Source: an uncultured Burkholderiales bacterium
GTDB lineage: Bacteria; Pseudomonadota; Gammaproteobacteria; Burkholderiales; Burkholderiaceae_D
DNA length: 5,677 nt
Direction: 5' to 3'
Assembly: GCA_903904635.1 (NCBI GenBank)
Contig: CAIVDH010000188.1
Location: 1 to 5,677 of the forward strand
Made by a program: the position numbers and the translations under genes. The notes under the pieces are model-generated. The model saw nothing but the letters and a program-made list of their open reading frames with translations, was not told the DNA's origin and made no database searches. The stretch's first letter is position 1. Every line of letters starts with the position of its first letter. This document shows positions 1-5,677 of the stretch, one piece after another.

Positions 1-774
1 CAGCCTGTCTGTGGCAGCCTGCATGGACGCAGATTTTTTCCATGCGCGTATAAACAGCGTGCTGGCTATTGCCACGGCAGCGGCGAGTAAATGCCAGTAA
101 CTGACGAATTGATCAGACATCCAGATCACCACACGGGTTGGTAACGGCAGTTCTGCACCAAAGCTGGCAAACACGCCCTTGAATGCCGGCACCACCCAGA
201 TCATGATGACTGCTGTAACAAGAAAAGCTACCACCATAATCGCCAGCGGATACGTCAGCGCCGAACGTATCTTGCCTTTGATGGCCAGTGTTTTTTCTTT
301 GTAAGTGGCAAGCCGCGCCAATAATTCTTCGAGTATGCCGGCCTGCTCGCCAGCTGCGACCAGATTGCAAAACAGCGTATCGAAATATTGCGGATGACGA
401 CGAAATGCCTGATTCAGACTTGTGCCAGTTTCAACATCGCTGCGTATGTCTTGCAGCAAGCGCGAGACCGAGGGATTGGCATGACCGCGCGAGACAATAT
501 CAAATGACTGCAGCAGCGGTACACCTGCCTTCAACATGGTTGCCAGCTGCCGGGTAAACATACAAATATCTTTTGCTGTAATTTTTTTCCCGCGCGTATA
601 GCGTTTCTTTTTAATCTGTACGACCGTGATACCTTGCCTGCGTAAAACTACGGACACACTGGCCGTGCCTTCAGCGCGTAATTCGCCTTGCATGGGACGA
701 CCGTTTTTATCCTTGCCTTCCCATGCATATACAGTTCCTGTGTTGCTTGCAGGTGTTCTTGCTGTTGTGGCCAT
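1..774 (-). CDS. pilC: Type IV pilus inner-membrane platform protein PilC (N-terminal 258 codons; 3' end beyond the left edge)
   Basis: PilC is the polytopic inner-membrane platform of the type IV pilus machine (GspF/T2SSF family). It sits under the growing pilus and couples ATP hydrolysis by PilB, and by PilT in retraction, to pilin movement. My translation from the ATG at 774 is open to the first base of the window, 258 codons with no stop; family members are about 400 residues, so roughly the last third is missing. Visible family features are the N-terminal YAWEGKDKNG strand (16-25), the start of the first T2SSF domain with FTRQLATMLKAGVPLLQSFD (73-92), the GEQAGILEELLARLATYKE helix (142-160), a strong membrane helix at about 172-197 (SALTYPLAIMVV to MIWVVP) and a second at about 226-243. 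The start is supported by a GGAG 6 bases upstream and by the 13-base gap to pilB, which indicates cotranscription. No frameshift was seen. Confidence 0.95.
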   Translation of the reverse strand, partial: MATTARTPASNTGTVYAWEGKDKNGRPMQGELRAEGTASVSVVLRRQGITVVQIKKKRYTRGKKITAKDICMFTRQLATMLKAGVPLLQSFDIVSRGHANPSVSRLLQDIRSDVETGTSLNQAFRRHPQYFDTLFCNLVAAGEQAGILEELLARLATYKEKTLAIKGKIRSALTYPLAIMVVAFLVTAVIMIWVVPAFKGVFASFGAELPLPTRVVIWMSDQFVSYWHLLAAAVAIASTLFIRAWKKSASMQAATDRL

Positions 775-780
775 GCGATG

Positions 781-784
781 CTCC
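781..784 (-). promoter_or_regulatory. Ribosome binding site of pilC
   Basis: On the minus strand GGAG lies 6 bases before the ATG at 774. It falls inside the 13-base gap after the pilB stop (788-790), so ribosomes finishing pilB would end almost on the pilC start. This supports the chosen start and suggests translational coupling, which is an inference from spacing alone. Confidence 0.75.
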
Positions 785-787
785 GGT

Positions 788-2509
788 TTAGTTATTTGTG
801 CAGCCCAGAATTTCTTCGAGACTAGTCATGCCCTGCCTGACTTTCATCAGGCCTGATTGCCGTAAGGTCTTGACGCCATCGCGTCTGGATTGCACTTCAA
901 TTTCCAGCGCAGTACCCTGACTGAGTATGATTTTTTCTATCTCTGTCGAGATGGGCATCACCTGATAAATACCGACCCGACCTTTGTAGCCCGTGTCATT
1001 GCAGCGTTCGCATCCGCGTGGCCCGAAGGCAGTCCAGCCTTCATCGAAATCTTGTTCTTCAAAACCAGCATCAATTAAGGTTGCGCGATCAAAAATGACG
1101 GGCTCTTTACAGCTACATAATTTACGCGCCAGCCTTTGCGCCGTAATCAGATTGACTGCAGAAGCAATATTGAAAGGTGCGACACCCATGTTGATTAAGC
1201 GTGTCAGTGTGGCCGGTGCATCATTGGTATGCAGGGTAGAAAAAACCATGTGTCCGGTCTGCGCGGCCTTGATGGCAATATCGGCTGTTTCCAGATCACG
1301 AATTTCACCGACCATGATGATGTCCGGATCTTGTCGCAGGAAAGCTTTTAATGCGACCGGAAAAGTTAAGCCGGCTCGATCATTAATATTCACCTGATTG
1401 ACACCGGGCAGATTAATTTCTGCCGGATCTTCGGCGGTGGCAATATTAATGCCGGGCTGATTAAGAATATTTAAACAGGTATACAGTGAGACGGTTTTAC
1501 CCGAGCCAGTTGGGCCGGTAACCAGCACCATGCCATAGGGGCGCTGTATAGCTTCCATCAACATGATTTTCTGATCGGGTTCATAGCCGAGTGCATCTAT
1601 GCCCAGCGTAGCCTGACTGCCATCAAGAATACGCATGACGATTTTTTCGCCAAATAAAGTGGGCAGCGTCGACACACGAAAATCAATGCTGCGCGTGGCT
1701 GATACAGAGAGCTTCATGCGCCCGTCTTGCGGCACACGTTTTTCTGCAATGTCGAGTCTGGAAATAACCTTGATGCGTGAAGCAAGTTTTTCTTTAATAG
1801 CCAGCGGTGGTTGCGCGATTTCACGCAACACGCCATCTATGCGAAAACGAATACGATAAAATTTTTCAAATGGTTCGAAGTGCAAATCCGATGCGCCCAT
1901 ATTGATCGCATCAGTCAAAATTTTCTGTAGAAAGCGGACTACTGGTGCATCATCAATTTCACTACTACTATCGGCAGTATCTGACTGCGATTCAGTTTCA
2001 GTAATGAAGTCTATGCTGTCCAAGTCATCACCGATTAATTCAGTGAGATTTTGCTCGGCACTTTGCCCCAGTTTATTTAACCATTCCAGTAATTGCGGAA
2101 GCGCCACGACGATAGGCTCGACCGGCAATCCGGTTTGAAACTTCACCTGGTCAAGCGCCTGAATTTGGGTAGGATCGGCAATCGCCACAGCGAGTTTATT
2201 GTCGCGCTTGGCTAGTATGATCACGCGCTGGCTTTGCATTAGCCGTACATCAATAATTTTTTCAGGAAGATACTGCGGGTTGAGGGTGGATAAATCTAAC
2301 AGCGGGCAGGAATAAGTTTGGGAGCAAAATTCTGCTAGTGATGTGGCATCCATCAGCCGGCTTTTTAGTAAAGCATCTATAAAGGGAATTTTTTCAGTAA
2401 TACTGCTGCGAGAAATTGTGTCAATTTGCTGCGTGTTGAGCAAATTTGCATGATGCAGCGCGCGCGGTAGGCCAGAGTAAGGGGATGGCTGTGAAATAGT
2501 GTTCGACAT
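788..2509 (-). CDS. pilB: Type IV pilus assembly (extension) ATPase PilB
   Basis: PilB is the cytoplasmic hexameric ATPase that powers pilus extension by acting on PilC. The 573-residue product has the usual family length and layout. An MshEN/T2SSE_N-type N-terminal region covers about 45-145, followed by an acidic linker (about 150-188, ending DDAPVVRF). The N2 domain has SDLHFEP (207-213), RIRFRIDGVLRE (219-230) and GEKIVMRILD (287-296). The ATPase core has Walker A GPTGSGKT (332-339), an Asp box AEDPAEINLPG (359-369), a Walker B region DPDIIMVGEIRD (394-405) and a His box TGHMVFSTLHTNDAP (418-432). Cysteines C465, C467, C500 and C503 form the family's zinc site, the first pair spaced CxC and not the commoner CxxC. 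The GEIRDLETADIAI and extension-type N-domain separate it from the retraction ATPase PilT. The ATG at 2509 is the only standard start after an in-frame stop at 2564-2566. No Shine-Dalgarno is evident before it, and a strong hairpin lies 35 bases upstream. pilC follows after 13 bases. Confidence 0.97.
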   Translation of the reverse strand: MSNTISQPSPYSGLPRALHHANLLNTQQIDTISRSSITEKIPFIDALLKSRLMDATSLAEFCSQTYSCPLLDLSTLNPQYLPEKIIDVRLMQSQRVIILAKRDNKLAVAIADPTQIQALDQVKFQTGLPVEPIVVALPQLLEWLNKLGQSAEQNLTELIGDDLDSIDFITETESQSDTADSSSEIDDAPVVRFLQKILTDAINMGASDLHFEPFEKFYRIRFRIDGVLREIAQPPLAIKEKLASRIKVISRLDIAEKRVPQDGRMKLSVSATRSIDFRVSTLPTLFGEKIVMRILDGSQATLGIDALGYEPDQKIMLMEAIQRPYGMVLVTGPTGSGKTVSLYTCLNILNQPGINIATAEDPAEINLPGVNQVNINDRAGLTFPVALKAFLRQDPDIIMVGEIRDLETADIAIKAAQTGHMVFSTLHTNDAPATLTRLINMGVAPFNIASAVNLITAQRLARKLCSCKEPVIFDRATLIDAGFEEQDFDEGWTAFGPRGCERCNDTGYKGRVGIYQVMPISTEIEKIILSQGTALEIEVQSRRDGVKTLRQSGLMKVRQGMTSLEEILGCTNN

Positions 2510-2707
2510 AATGTGCGAGATGGAGTCAGAAATACAGGCCCGGTTTCTATATCGCCGCTGGTATTACAAGCGGCGATATAGAACGAGCGCGTAAATTACC
2601 TCTGTCGCAGAAAAAATGGAACTTGCTTACTGTCTTAGGAAGAGTTTCGGTGTGAGAGAGGGATGAGTGTGGTCTTGCTGACGCGGCGCTGCAACAACCA
2701 GTAAAAA
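2510..2707 (-). other. corB-pilB intergenic region / pilB leader
   Basis: This is 198 bases without a convincing gene. Minus-strand ORFs that cross it are out-of-frame tails of corB. Reading toward pilB it holds a T-run right after the corB stop, an unremarkable pyrimidine-rich stretch, a run of six T at about 2611-2616, then the inverted repeat at 2545-2583 and a 35-base leader. I could not find a good sigma-70 promoter: the best pairing (TTCCAT, 17 bases, TAATTT) has a poor -35. Whether pilB has its own promoter here or is read through from corB cannot be decided from sequence. Confidence 0.6.
2545..2583. repeat. Perfect 15-bp inverted repeat with 9-base loop (hairpin) upstream of pilB
   Basis: The left arm TTCTATATCGCCGCT (2545-2559) is the exact reverse complement of the right arm (2569-2583), separated by the 9 bases 2560-2568. 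On the transcript toward pilB it would form a 15-bp stem with GC-rich upper and AU-rich lower parts, ending 35 bases before the pilB ATG. Neither side is followed by a T-tract: GAAACCGGG on the minus strand, CGAGCGCG on the plus strand. It therefore does not look like a canonical intrinsic terminator. It could be a corB 3'-end stabiliser or Rho-associated hairpin, a leader structure acting on pilB, or a dyad bound by a regulator. Confidence 0.85.
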
Positions 2708-3988
2708 TCAGTGCTTTTGTATGCGATGCAACTTGACCATTTTGATAGCCTGATTTTGTACTTGCACAATCTCCATAATGCAATCAGCCACTTTGAGGCT
2801 AACACTGGCTTCAGGAATATCTTGCAAAATTTCAAGTAGCAAACCATTTAGCGTTTTCGGTCCGTCTATGGGTAAATTCAGATCAAGACGCTTGTTGGCA
2901 TCGCGCAGCGAGATACTGCCTTCAAGCAAACATTCACCATCCTCGTCCCAGTTAAATTGATCAGCGCGTGTCGCACCCGGTGTGGAGGTGGTGAATTCAC
3001 CCACCATTTCTTCAATGATGTCATCCAGTGTAACCAAGCCTTGTACTTCGCCATATTCATCGACGATCACAGCCAGGCGTTCATGGTTTTCCTGAAAGTA
3101 TTGTAGCTGTGTAAACAGATCAGTTTCAGCCGGTATGAAATAAGGCGTAGTCAGCAATTCACGGAAATGCTCGGCAGTCAGTTCCGCATCCTGCGTCAAT
3201 AGCGCCATTACTTTTCTGACATGTAGAATGCCGAGTATCTGATTGATTTCACCATCATGTACTAACAACTTGTTGTGATAACAGGTAACGAGCTGATGTT
3301 TAATTTCTTCTATAGGCAACGACAAATTCAGTGTTTCAATCTGCGCGCGCGGCGTCATCACATCTTCTACCGTGACTGTTTCGAGATCAAACAAATTTAA
3401 TAAAATACTCTTGTGTTTGAGCGGGATGAAATTGCCACCCTCTAGCACCATAGAACGTAATTCTTCAGGTGACAGCCGTTGATCTCTTGCACCACTGCCT
3501 GTTTTTAAGCGCAATATTTTCAGTAATGCCCGGACAAATAAATTCACAAACCAAATGACCGGCTTGGCCAGTATCATCAGCGGTTTTATAACGAACGAGG
3601 CTGGTAGCGCAATACGTTCAGGATAAGTCGCGCCTATGACTTTGGGTGTGATTTCGGCAAAGACACTCAGCAAGAACGCCACAACACCCGTAGCAATGGT
3701 GATGACGCTTTCATTATTGCCGAATGCGGAAATAGCAACCGCCGTGACTAACCCGGTTGTCAAAGCATTGATCAGCGTATTGGCAATCAGTATCAGGGAG
3801 AGCATACGATCGGTATGCTCGAGCAGCCACATTGTGATCTGGGCTGCGCGCGAACCGCGTTTGGCCAAATGCTTGACGCGATGGCGGTTTAAGGCCATGA
3901 GCGCAGTCTCGGAAATCGAGAAGAAAGCAGACAGGCTGATTAATATAATCAGTGCCAGAAGCTGCACCCACAAGGGCACGGTATCCAT
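2708..3988 (-). CDS. corB: CorB/YfjD-family membrane protein (CNNM/DUF21 - CBS pair - CorC_HlyC), putative Mg2+/Co2+ transporter
   Basis: Members of this family (bacterial CorB/CorC, related to eukaryotic CNNM) are inner-membrane proteins tied to Mg2+ and Co2+ transport, with CBS domains that bind ATP-Mg2+. The 426-residue product matches the length and architecture of E. coli YfjD/CorB. A DUF21 membrane domain (about 1-165) begins with helix VPLWVQLLALIILISLSAFF and carries the SETALMALNRHRVKHL motif (26-41) and AEITPKVIGATYPER (111-125). An RLSPEELRSMVLEGG linker (171-185) follows. The first CBS domain starts at VEDVMTPRAQIETL (207-220) and the second ends with VIVDEYGEVQGLVTLDDIIEEMVGE (307-331, key residues D310, E311, G313). 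The C-terminal CorC_HlyC domain covers about 345-422 (DEDGECLLEG, then RLDLNLPIDG). The ATG at 3988 has GGTGA just upstream and gives a normal family N-terminus. Older annotation as 'hemolysin' reflects the HlyC domain name, not toxin activity. It lies between the metal-efflux genes and pilB. Confidence 0.93.
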   Translation of the reverse strand: MDTVPLWVQLLALIILISLSAFFSISETALMALNRHRVKHLAKRGSRAAQITMWLLEHTDRMLSLILIANTLINALTTGLVTAVAISAFGNNESVITIATGVVAFLLSVFAEITPKVIGATYPERIALPASFVIKPLMILAKPVIWFVNLFVRALLKILRLKTGSGARDQRLSPEELRSMVLEGGNFIPLKHKSILLNLFDLETVTVEDVMTPRAQIETLNLSLPIEEIKHQLVTCYHNKLLVHDGEINQILGILHVRKVMALLTQDAELTAEHFRELLTTPYFIPAETDLFTQLQYFQENHERLAVIVDEYGEVQGLVTLDDIIEEMVGEFTTSTPGATRADQFNWDEDGECLLEGSISLRDANKRLDLNLPIDGPKTLNGLLLEILQDIPEASVSLKVADCIMEIVQVQNQAIKMVKLHRIQKH

Positions 3989-3991
3989 TTG

Positions 3992-3996
3992 TCACC
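3992..3996 (-). promoter_or_regulatory. Ribosome binding site of corB
   Basis: GGTGA on the minus strand lies 3 bases before the ATG at 3988. It matches the 3' part of the Shine-Dalgarno consensus (AAGGAGGTGA), for which such close spacing is normal, and supports the chosen start. Confidence 0.55.
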
Positions 3997-4056
3997 GTAA
4001 AAGTTATGTGCAAGCTCGCCAGTGATGGCGCGCATTGCATGAATCAGGAAAGGGCA

Positions 4057-4069
4057 GGGCTAATAGCCC
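4057..4069. repeat. Short perfect hairpin at the end of the small ORF
   Basis: GGGCT (4057-4061) pairs with AGCCC (4065-4069) around a 3-base loop. The TAG stop of the small ORF (4060-4062) lies inside it. The stem is only 5 bp and no T-tract follows on either strand, so it is not a convincing terminator. It could mark the 3' end of the czc transcript or be chance. Confidence 0.35.
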
Positions 4070-4134
4070 AGAACGAATATCGCCGCCGAAAGTATAGCGC
4101 AAGCGAGAATTTCAGCGATGTTCATGGCCTTCAT
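4060..4134 (-). CDS. Possible 24-residue hydrophobic membrane peptide, unrecognised
   Basis: The ORF starts with ATG at 4134 inside the 3' end of the outer-membrane factor gene, overlaps it by 23 bases in another frame, and ends with TAG at 4060-4062. The peptide begins MKAMNIAEIL, continues with an almost uninterrupted Ala/Ile/Leu/Val stretch (ACAILSAAIFVL) and ends GY. That is the shape of a single-pass membrane peptide with one Lys near the N-terminus. A GGAG sits 5 bases before the ATG; a second in-frame ATG at 4125 would give 21 residues. Small single-helix proteins that act on pumps and transporters are known (AcrZ, KdpF, MgtS in E. coli), so the position between an efflux operon and corB is suggestive. 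I recognise no family. About a third of the ORF lies in constrained czcC sequence, and so short an ORF may be chance. Confidence 0.35.
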   Translation of the reverse strand: MKAMNIAEILACAILSAAIFVLGY

Positions 4135-5377
4135 GCAAACTCCAGATCGCATGTGTGTCGAGTAAAAGCCTAGACCAGGACTCCAGCGCATCAATTTGCG
4201 TCTGCTCTGCAATGCCCTGCGCTTCGATCGCATGCCGACGTGCCAAGAGCGTATCTGACAGTGGCGCTTCGCCCAGCGCATAAGCGCGCGAAACCAAAGC
4301 GGCATTCGCTTCGGTCTGAGCGGCAACGTCAGACAATTGTTTCCATAAAGATGGTGTAGATGCGGCTTGCAAGGCAACCTGCATGGCGGTGCTTTCTACT
4401 TTCACACGTGTCTCTTGTGCATGTTCTTGCGCCATTTGTGCGCGTGCCAGTGCGGCATCTGTTTGTTTGCGGCGGTATTCACCGGGCAGCGGCATAGAAA
4501 AAGTCAGGCCAAAAATATGTTCACTGCCGCCACGTTCCCTAGCCATGCGCACGCCTACAGTCGGATCAGGCCGTCGTTCCAGGCCGATGCGATCTGCCAG
4601 CAGTTTTTCATGGCGCGCGGTCAGCTCGGCGAGTTCGAGTTCATGATTATCAGTGAGAATTTTTTGTTGCCAGGTTGCGGCGCTATCTTCAAGTGGTAGC
4701 GGTGCGGGTAATGCTGCTGGCGCTGTTGCAATAACACCAGGGAATTTTTTCTCTATTTCGGTGGCCAGTAACAGGGCGCGACGACGAGCTTGCGCATGCG
4801 CCGATTGTGCTTTGGCCAGCTCAGTTTCGGCCAGCATCATTTCCATGCGCGGTGCATCACCGGCCTTCACACGTTTTTGCACTATCTGTAATTCGCGCTC
4901 AAGGTTGCGCGCATACTCTTGCAGGCGCAGTGCCTGGCGTTCTTCGCGCAGCCAGCCAAACCAGAGTGACATGAGCATGCGCGCAGCTTCATGCCAGTTG
5001 TCAGCTAAGGCTGCATCAGCAACTTCAATCCCGTTTTCGCCCAGCGCAATATCTTTATCGGCCTTGACAGCAAATCGTATTGGCCGTTCCAGCGCGAGTT
5101 CATTTTCAAAATAATCCTGACCGATACGTTCGCGGCGCTGCTGCATGCCAGCGCGTGCGGTCCATTCCTGATTGCCTGCACGCAGACGACCTGCGTTGGC
5201 TTGCTCGACTAAAACGCCGGAACGGCTGGCGCGCAGTTGCGGTAAATTTTCCAGCGTAGTTTTAACCTGATCCGCTGGTGGCAGCCATTGCGGATATTCC
5301 TCTGCTTGCGCTGTAGTAGCGATTGCGCCGATTACAGCAAGTAAACAGGCCACAAAAAAATGAGGCGAAATATTCAT
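4112..5377 (-). CDS. czcC: Outer-membrane efflux factor of a heavy-metal RND system (CzcC/TolC family)
   Basis: Proteins of this family trimerise into an outer-membrane channel with a long periplasmic tunnel and complete a tripartite pump with an RND transporter and a membrane-fusion protein. The 421-residue product has a Sec signal peptide (hydrophobic LLAVIGAIATT, likely signal peptidase I cleavage after AQA, residues 23-25). No lipobox follows a signal of normal length, so it is probably not a lipoprotein. Two OEP-type halves are visible. The first has the long helix about 128-212 with RVKAGDAPRMEMMLAETELA (169-188). The second has the strand FGLTFSMPLPGEYRR (289-303) and helix motif YALGEAPLSDTLLARRHA (366-383). 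The C-terminus is histidine-rich (HEGHEHR, 415-421). The ATG at 5377 is preferred over an in-frame TTG at 5395: it lies one base after the RND stop, has a weak GGA 8 bases upstream, and gives a better signal peptide. The metal specificity is not readable from this protein; the CzcC label rests on the neighbouring pump. Confidence 0.9.
   Translation of the reverse strand: MNISPHFFVACLLAVIGAIATTAQAEEYPQWLPPADQVKTTLENLPQLRASRSGVLVEQANAGRLRAGNQEWTARAGMQQRRERIGQDYFENELALERPIRFAVKADKDIALGENGIEVADAALADNWHEAARMLMSLWFGWLREERQALRLQEYARNLERELQIVQKRVKAGDAPRMEMMLAETELAKAQSAHAQARRRALLLATEIEKKFPGVIATAPAALPAPLPLEDSAATWQQKILTDNHELELAELTARHEKLLADRIGLERRPDPTVGVRMARERGGSEHIFGLTFSMPLPGEYRRKQTDAALARAQMAQEHAQETRVKVESTAMQVALQAASTPSLWKQLSDVAAQTEANAALVSRAYALGEAPLSDTLLARRHAIEAQGIAEQTQIDALESWSRLLLDTHAIWSLHEGHEHR
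4140..4143 (-). promoter_or_regulatory. Candidate Shine-Dalgarno of the small hydrophobic ORF
   Basis: GGAG on the minus strand lies 5 bases before the ATG at 4134, an ideal spacing. It sits within the czcC codons for Trp412 and Ser413, so it may simply be a product of that coding sequence. It matters because it is the main argument that the 24-codon ORF is translated. Confidence 0.4.
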
Positions 5378-5378
5378 A

Positions 5379-5677
5379 TTATTTTTCCATCCCAAATCGC
5401 TGGAACAAGCCCGGCAACAATATCAGCGTTAATAAAGTTGAGCTGACCAGCCCGCCTATGACAACAATCGCCAGCGGGCGCTGTATTTCCGAGCCCGGTC
5501 CGGTTTGCATGAGTAGTGGCAGCAAACCAAATGCTGCAATGCTGGCAGTCATCAGCACAGGTCGCAGACGGCGCTTGGCACCTTCAGTAACGAGTTCTAG
5601 AGCCGACAGCCCCTGCGCCTTCAAATGATTAAAATGCGTCACCATCACCAGACCATTTAGCACAGCAATGCCCATTA
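5379..5677 (-). CDS. czcA: Heavy-metal RND efflux pump, CzcA-type (C-terminal 98 residues; 5' part beyond the right edge)
   Basis: CzcA-type pumps are proton-driven inner-membrane transporters of about 1,000-1,050 residues that move divalent cations (Zn2+, Co2+, Cd2+ or Ni2+) out through a tripartite complex. Only the end is present. It covers a helix with GIAVLNGLVMVTHFN, the loop and helix KRRLRPVLMTASIAAFGLLP, the signature GPGSEIQRPLAIVVIGGL and the last helix SSTLLTLILLPGLFQRF, closing with a short GMEK tail and TAA (5379-5381). The AVLNG form of the first motif resembles CzcA/CnrA-type pumps; Cu/Ag-type CusA usually has a different sequence there, so a Zn/Co/Ni/Cd substrate is more likely. 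The methionine at 5675 is internal, since the frame stays open to the window edge. The channel gene follows after a single base, so the two are cotranscribed. The proton-relay residues and the metal-site residues lie outside the window. Confidence 0.93.
   Translation of the reverse strand, partial: MGIAVLNGLVMVTHFNHLKAQGLSALELVTEGAKRRLRPVLMTASIAAFGLLPLLMQTGPGSEIQRPLAIVVIGGLVSSTLLTLILLPGLFQRFGMEK

Noticed and set aside
993..1397. 134-codon plus-strand ORF
   Set aside because: Antisense to the conserved ATPase core of pilB, where the minus-strand reading explains the sequence fully.
2545..2583. Intrinsic (Rho-independent) terminator of corB
   Set aside because: The stem is strong but no T-run follows on either strand, so it was recorded as an inverted repeat of unknown role.
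2547..2783. 78-codon minus-strand ORF bridging the corB 3' end and the gap before pilB
   Set aside because: It starts inside corB in another frame, has mixed low-information composition and no domain, and runs through the inverted repeat. Best read as the out-of-frame tail of corB.
3636..4025. 129-codon plus-strand ORF
   Set aside because: Antisense to the DUF21 domain of corB, with no recognisable motif and no ribosome site that I could support.
4077..4086. Ten-base match ATATCGCCGC shared with the left arm of the inverted repeat (2549-2558), on both sides of corB
   Set aside because: Ten bases, not arranged as an inverted repeat here and partly inside the small ORF. A chance match is plausible in a window of this size.
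4091..4096. TATACT on the minus strand as a -10 box for corB
   Set aside because: The hexamer is good, but the sequences 16-18 bases upstream (TCGCTG, ATCGCT, CATCGC) do not resemble TTGACA and there is no extended -10 TG. Not enough to call a promoter.
5011..5025. Metal-binding or lipoprotein Cys in the outer-membrane factor
   Set aside because: The only cysteine is residue 11 (codon at about 5345-5347), inside the signal peptide. Using it as a lipobox would leave an implausibly short signal, so lipidation is not claimed.
4653..5114. 153-codon plus-strand ORF, Ser/Arg/Ala-rich
   Set aside because: It is antisense to the outer-membrane factor gene, which has clear family motifs throughout. 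The low-complexity composition is typical of a reverse-strand shadow, and no domain was recognisable.

Overview
The window is a protein-coding stretch from a Gram-negative bacterium with every convincing gene on the minus strand. Read in the direction of transcription (high to low coordinates) the order is: 3' end of an HME-RND heavy-metal efflux pump gene (czcA-like), a CzcC/TolC-type outer-membrane factor, a possible 24-residue membrane peptide, a CorB/YfjD-type CNNM-CBS-CorC_HlyC membrane protein, the type IV pilus assembly ATPase pilB, and the N-terminal 258 codons of the platform protein pilC. The protein sequences and the pilB-pilC order fit a proteobacterium, most likely a betaproteobacterium. 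That placement rests on protein style recalled from memory and not on a search. Base composition looks balanced by eye; I did not count it.

Region by region: 5379-5677 carries the last three membrane helices of the RND pump and runs off the right edge. The outer-membrane factor (4112-5377) starts one base after the pump's stop codon, so the two are almost certainly one transcript that exports divalent metal. Between this gene and corB lie 123 bases, which contain a short hydrophobic ORF with a good Shine-Dalgarno sequence that overlaps the czcC stop. corB (2708-3988) encodes a putative Mg2+/Co2+ transport protein of the inner membrane. A 198-base gap follows, holding a perfect 15-bp inverted repeat just upstream of pilB. 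pilB (788-2509) and pilC (1-774, cut by the left edge) are 13 bases apart and build the motor and platform of the type IV pilus.

Functionally there are two modules, metal-ion handling (czcA, czcC, corB) and type IV pilus biogenesis (pilB, pilC), lying head to tail. Nothing amounts to a clear undescribed system. The two observations most worth a second look are the tiny membrane-peptide ORF at 4060-4134 and the T-tract-less 39-base hairpin at 2545-2583 upstream of a pilB gene that lacks a visible Shine-Dalgarno. No tRNA, rRNA, CRISPR, insertion sequence or phage gene was recognised.
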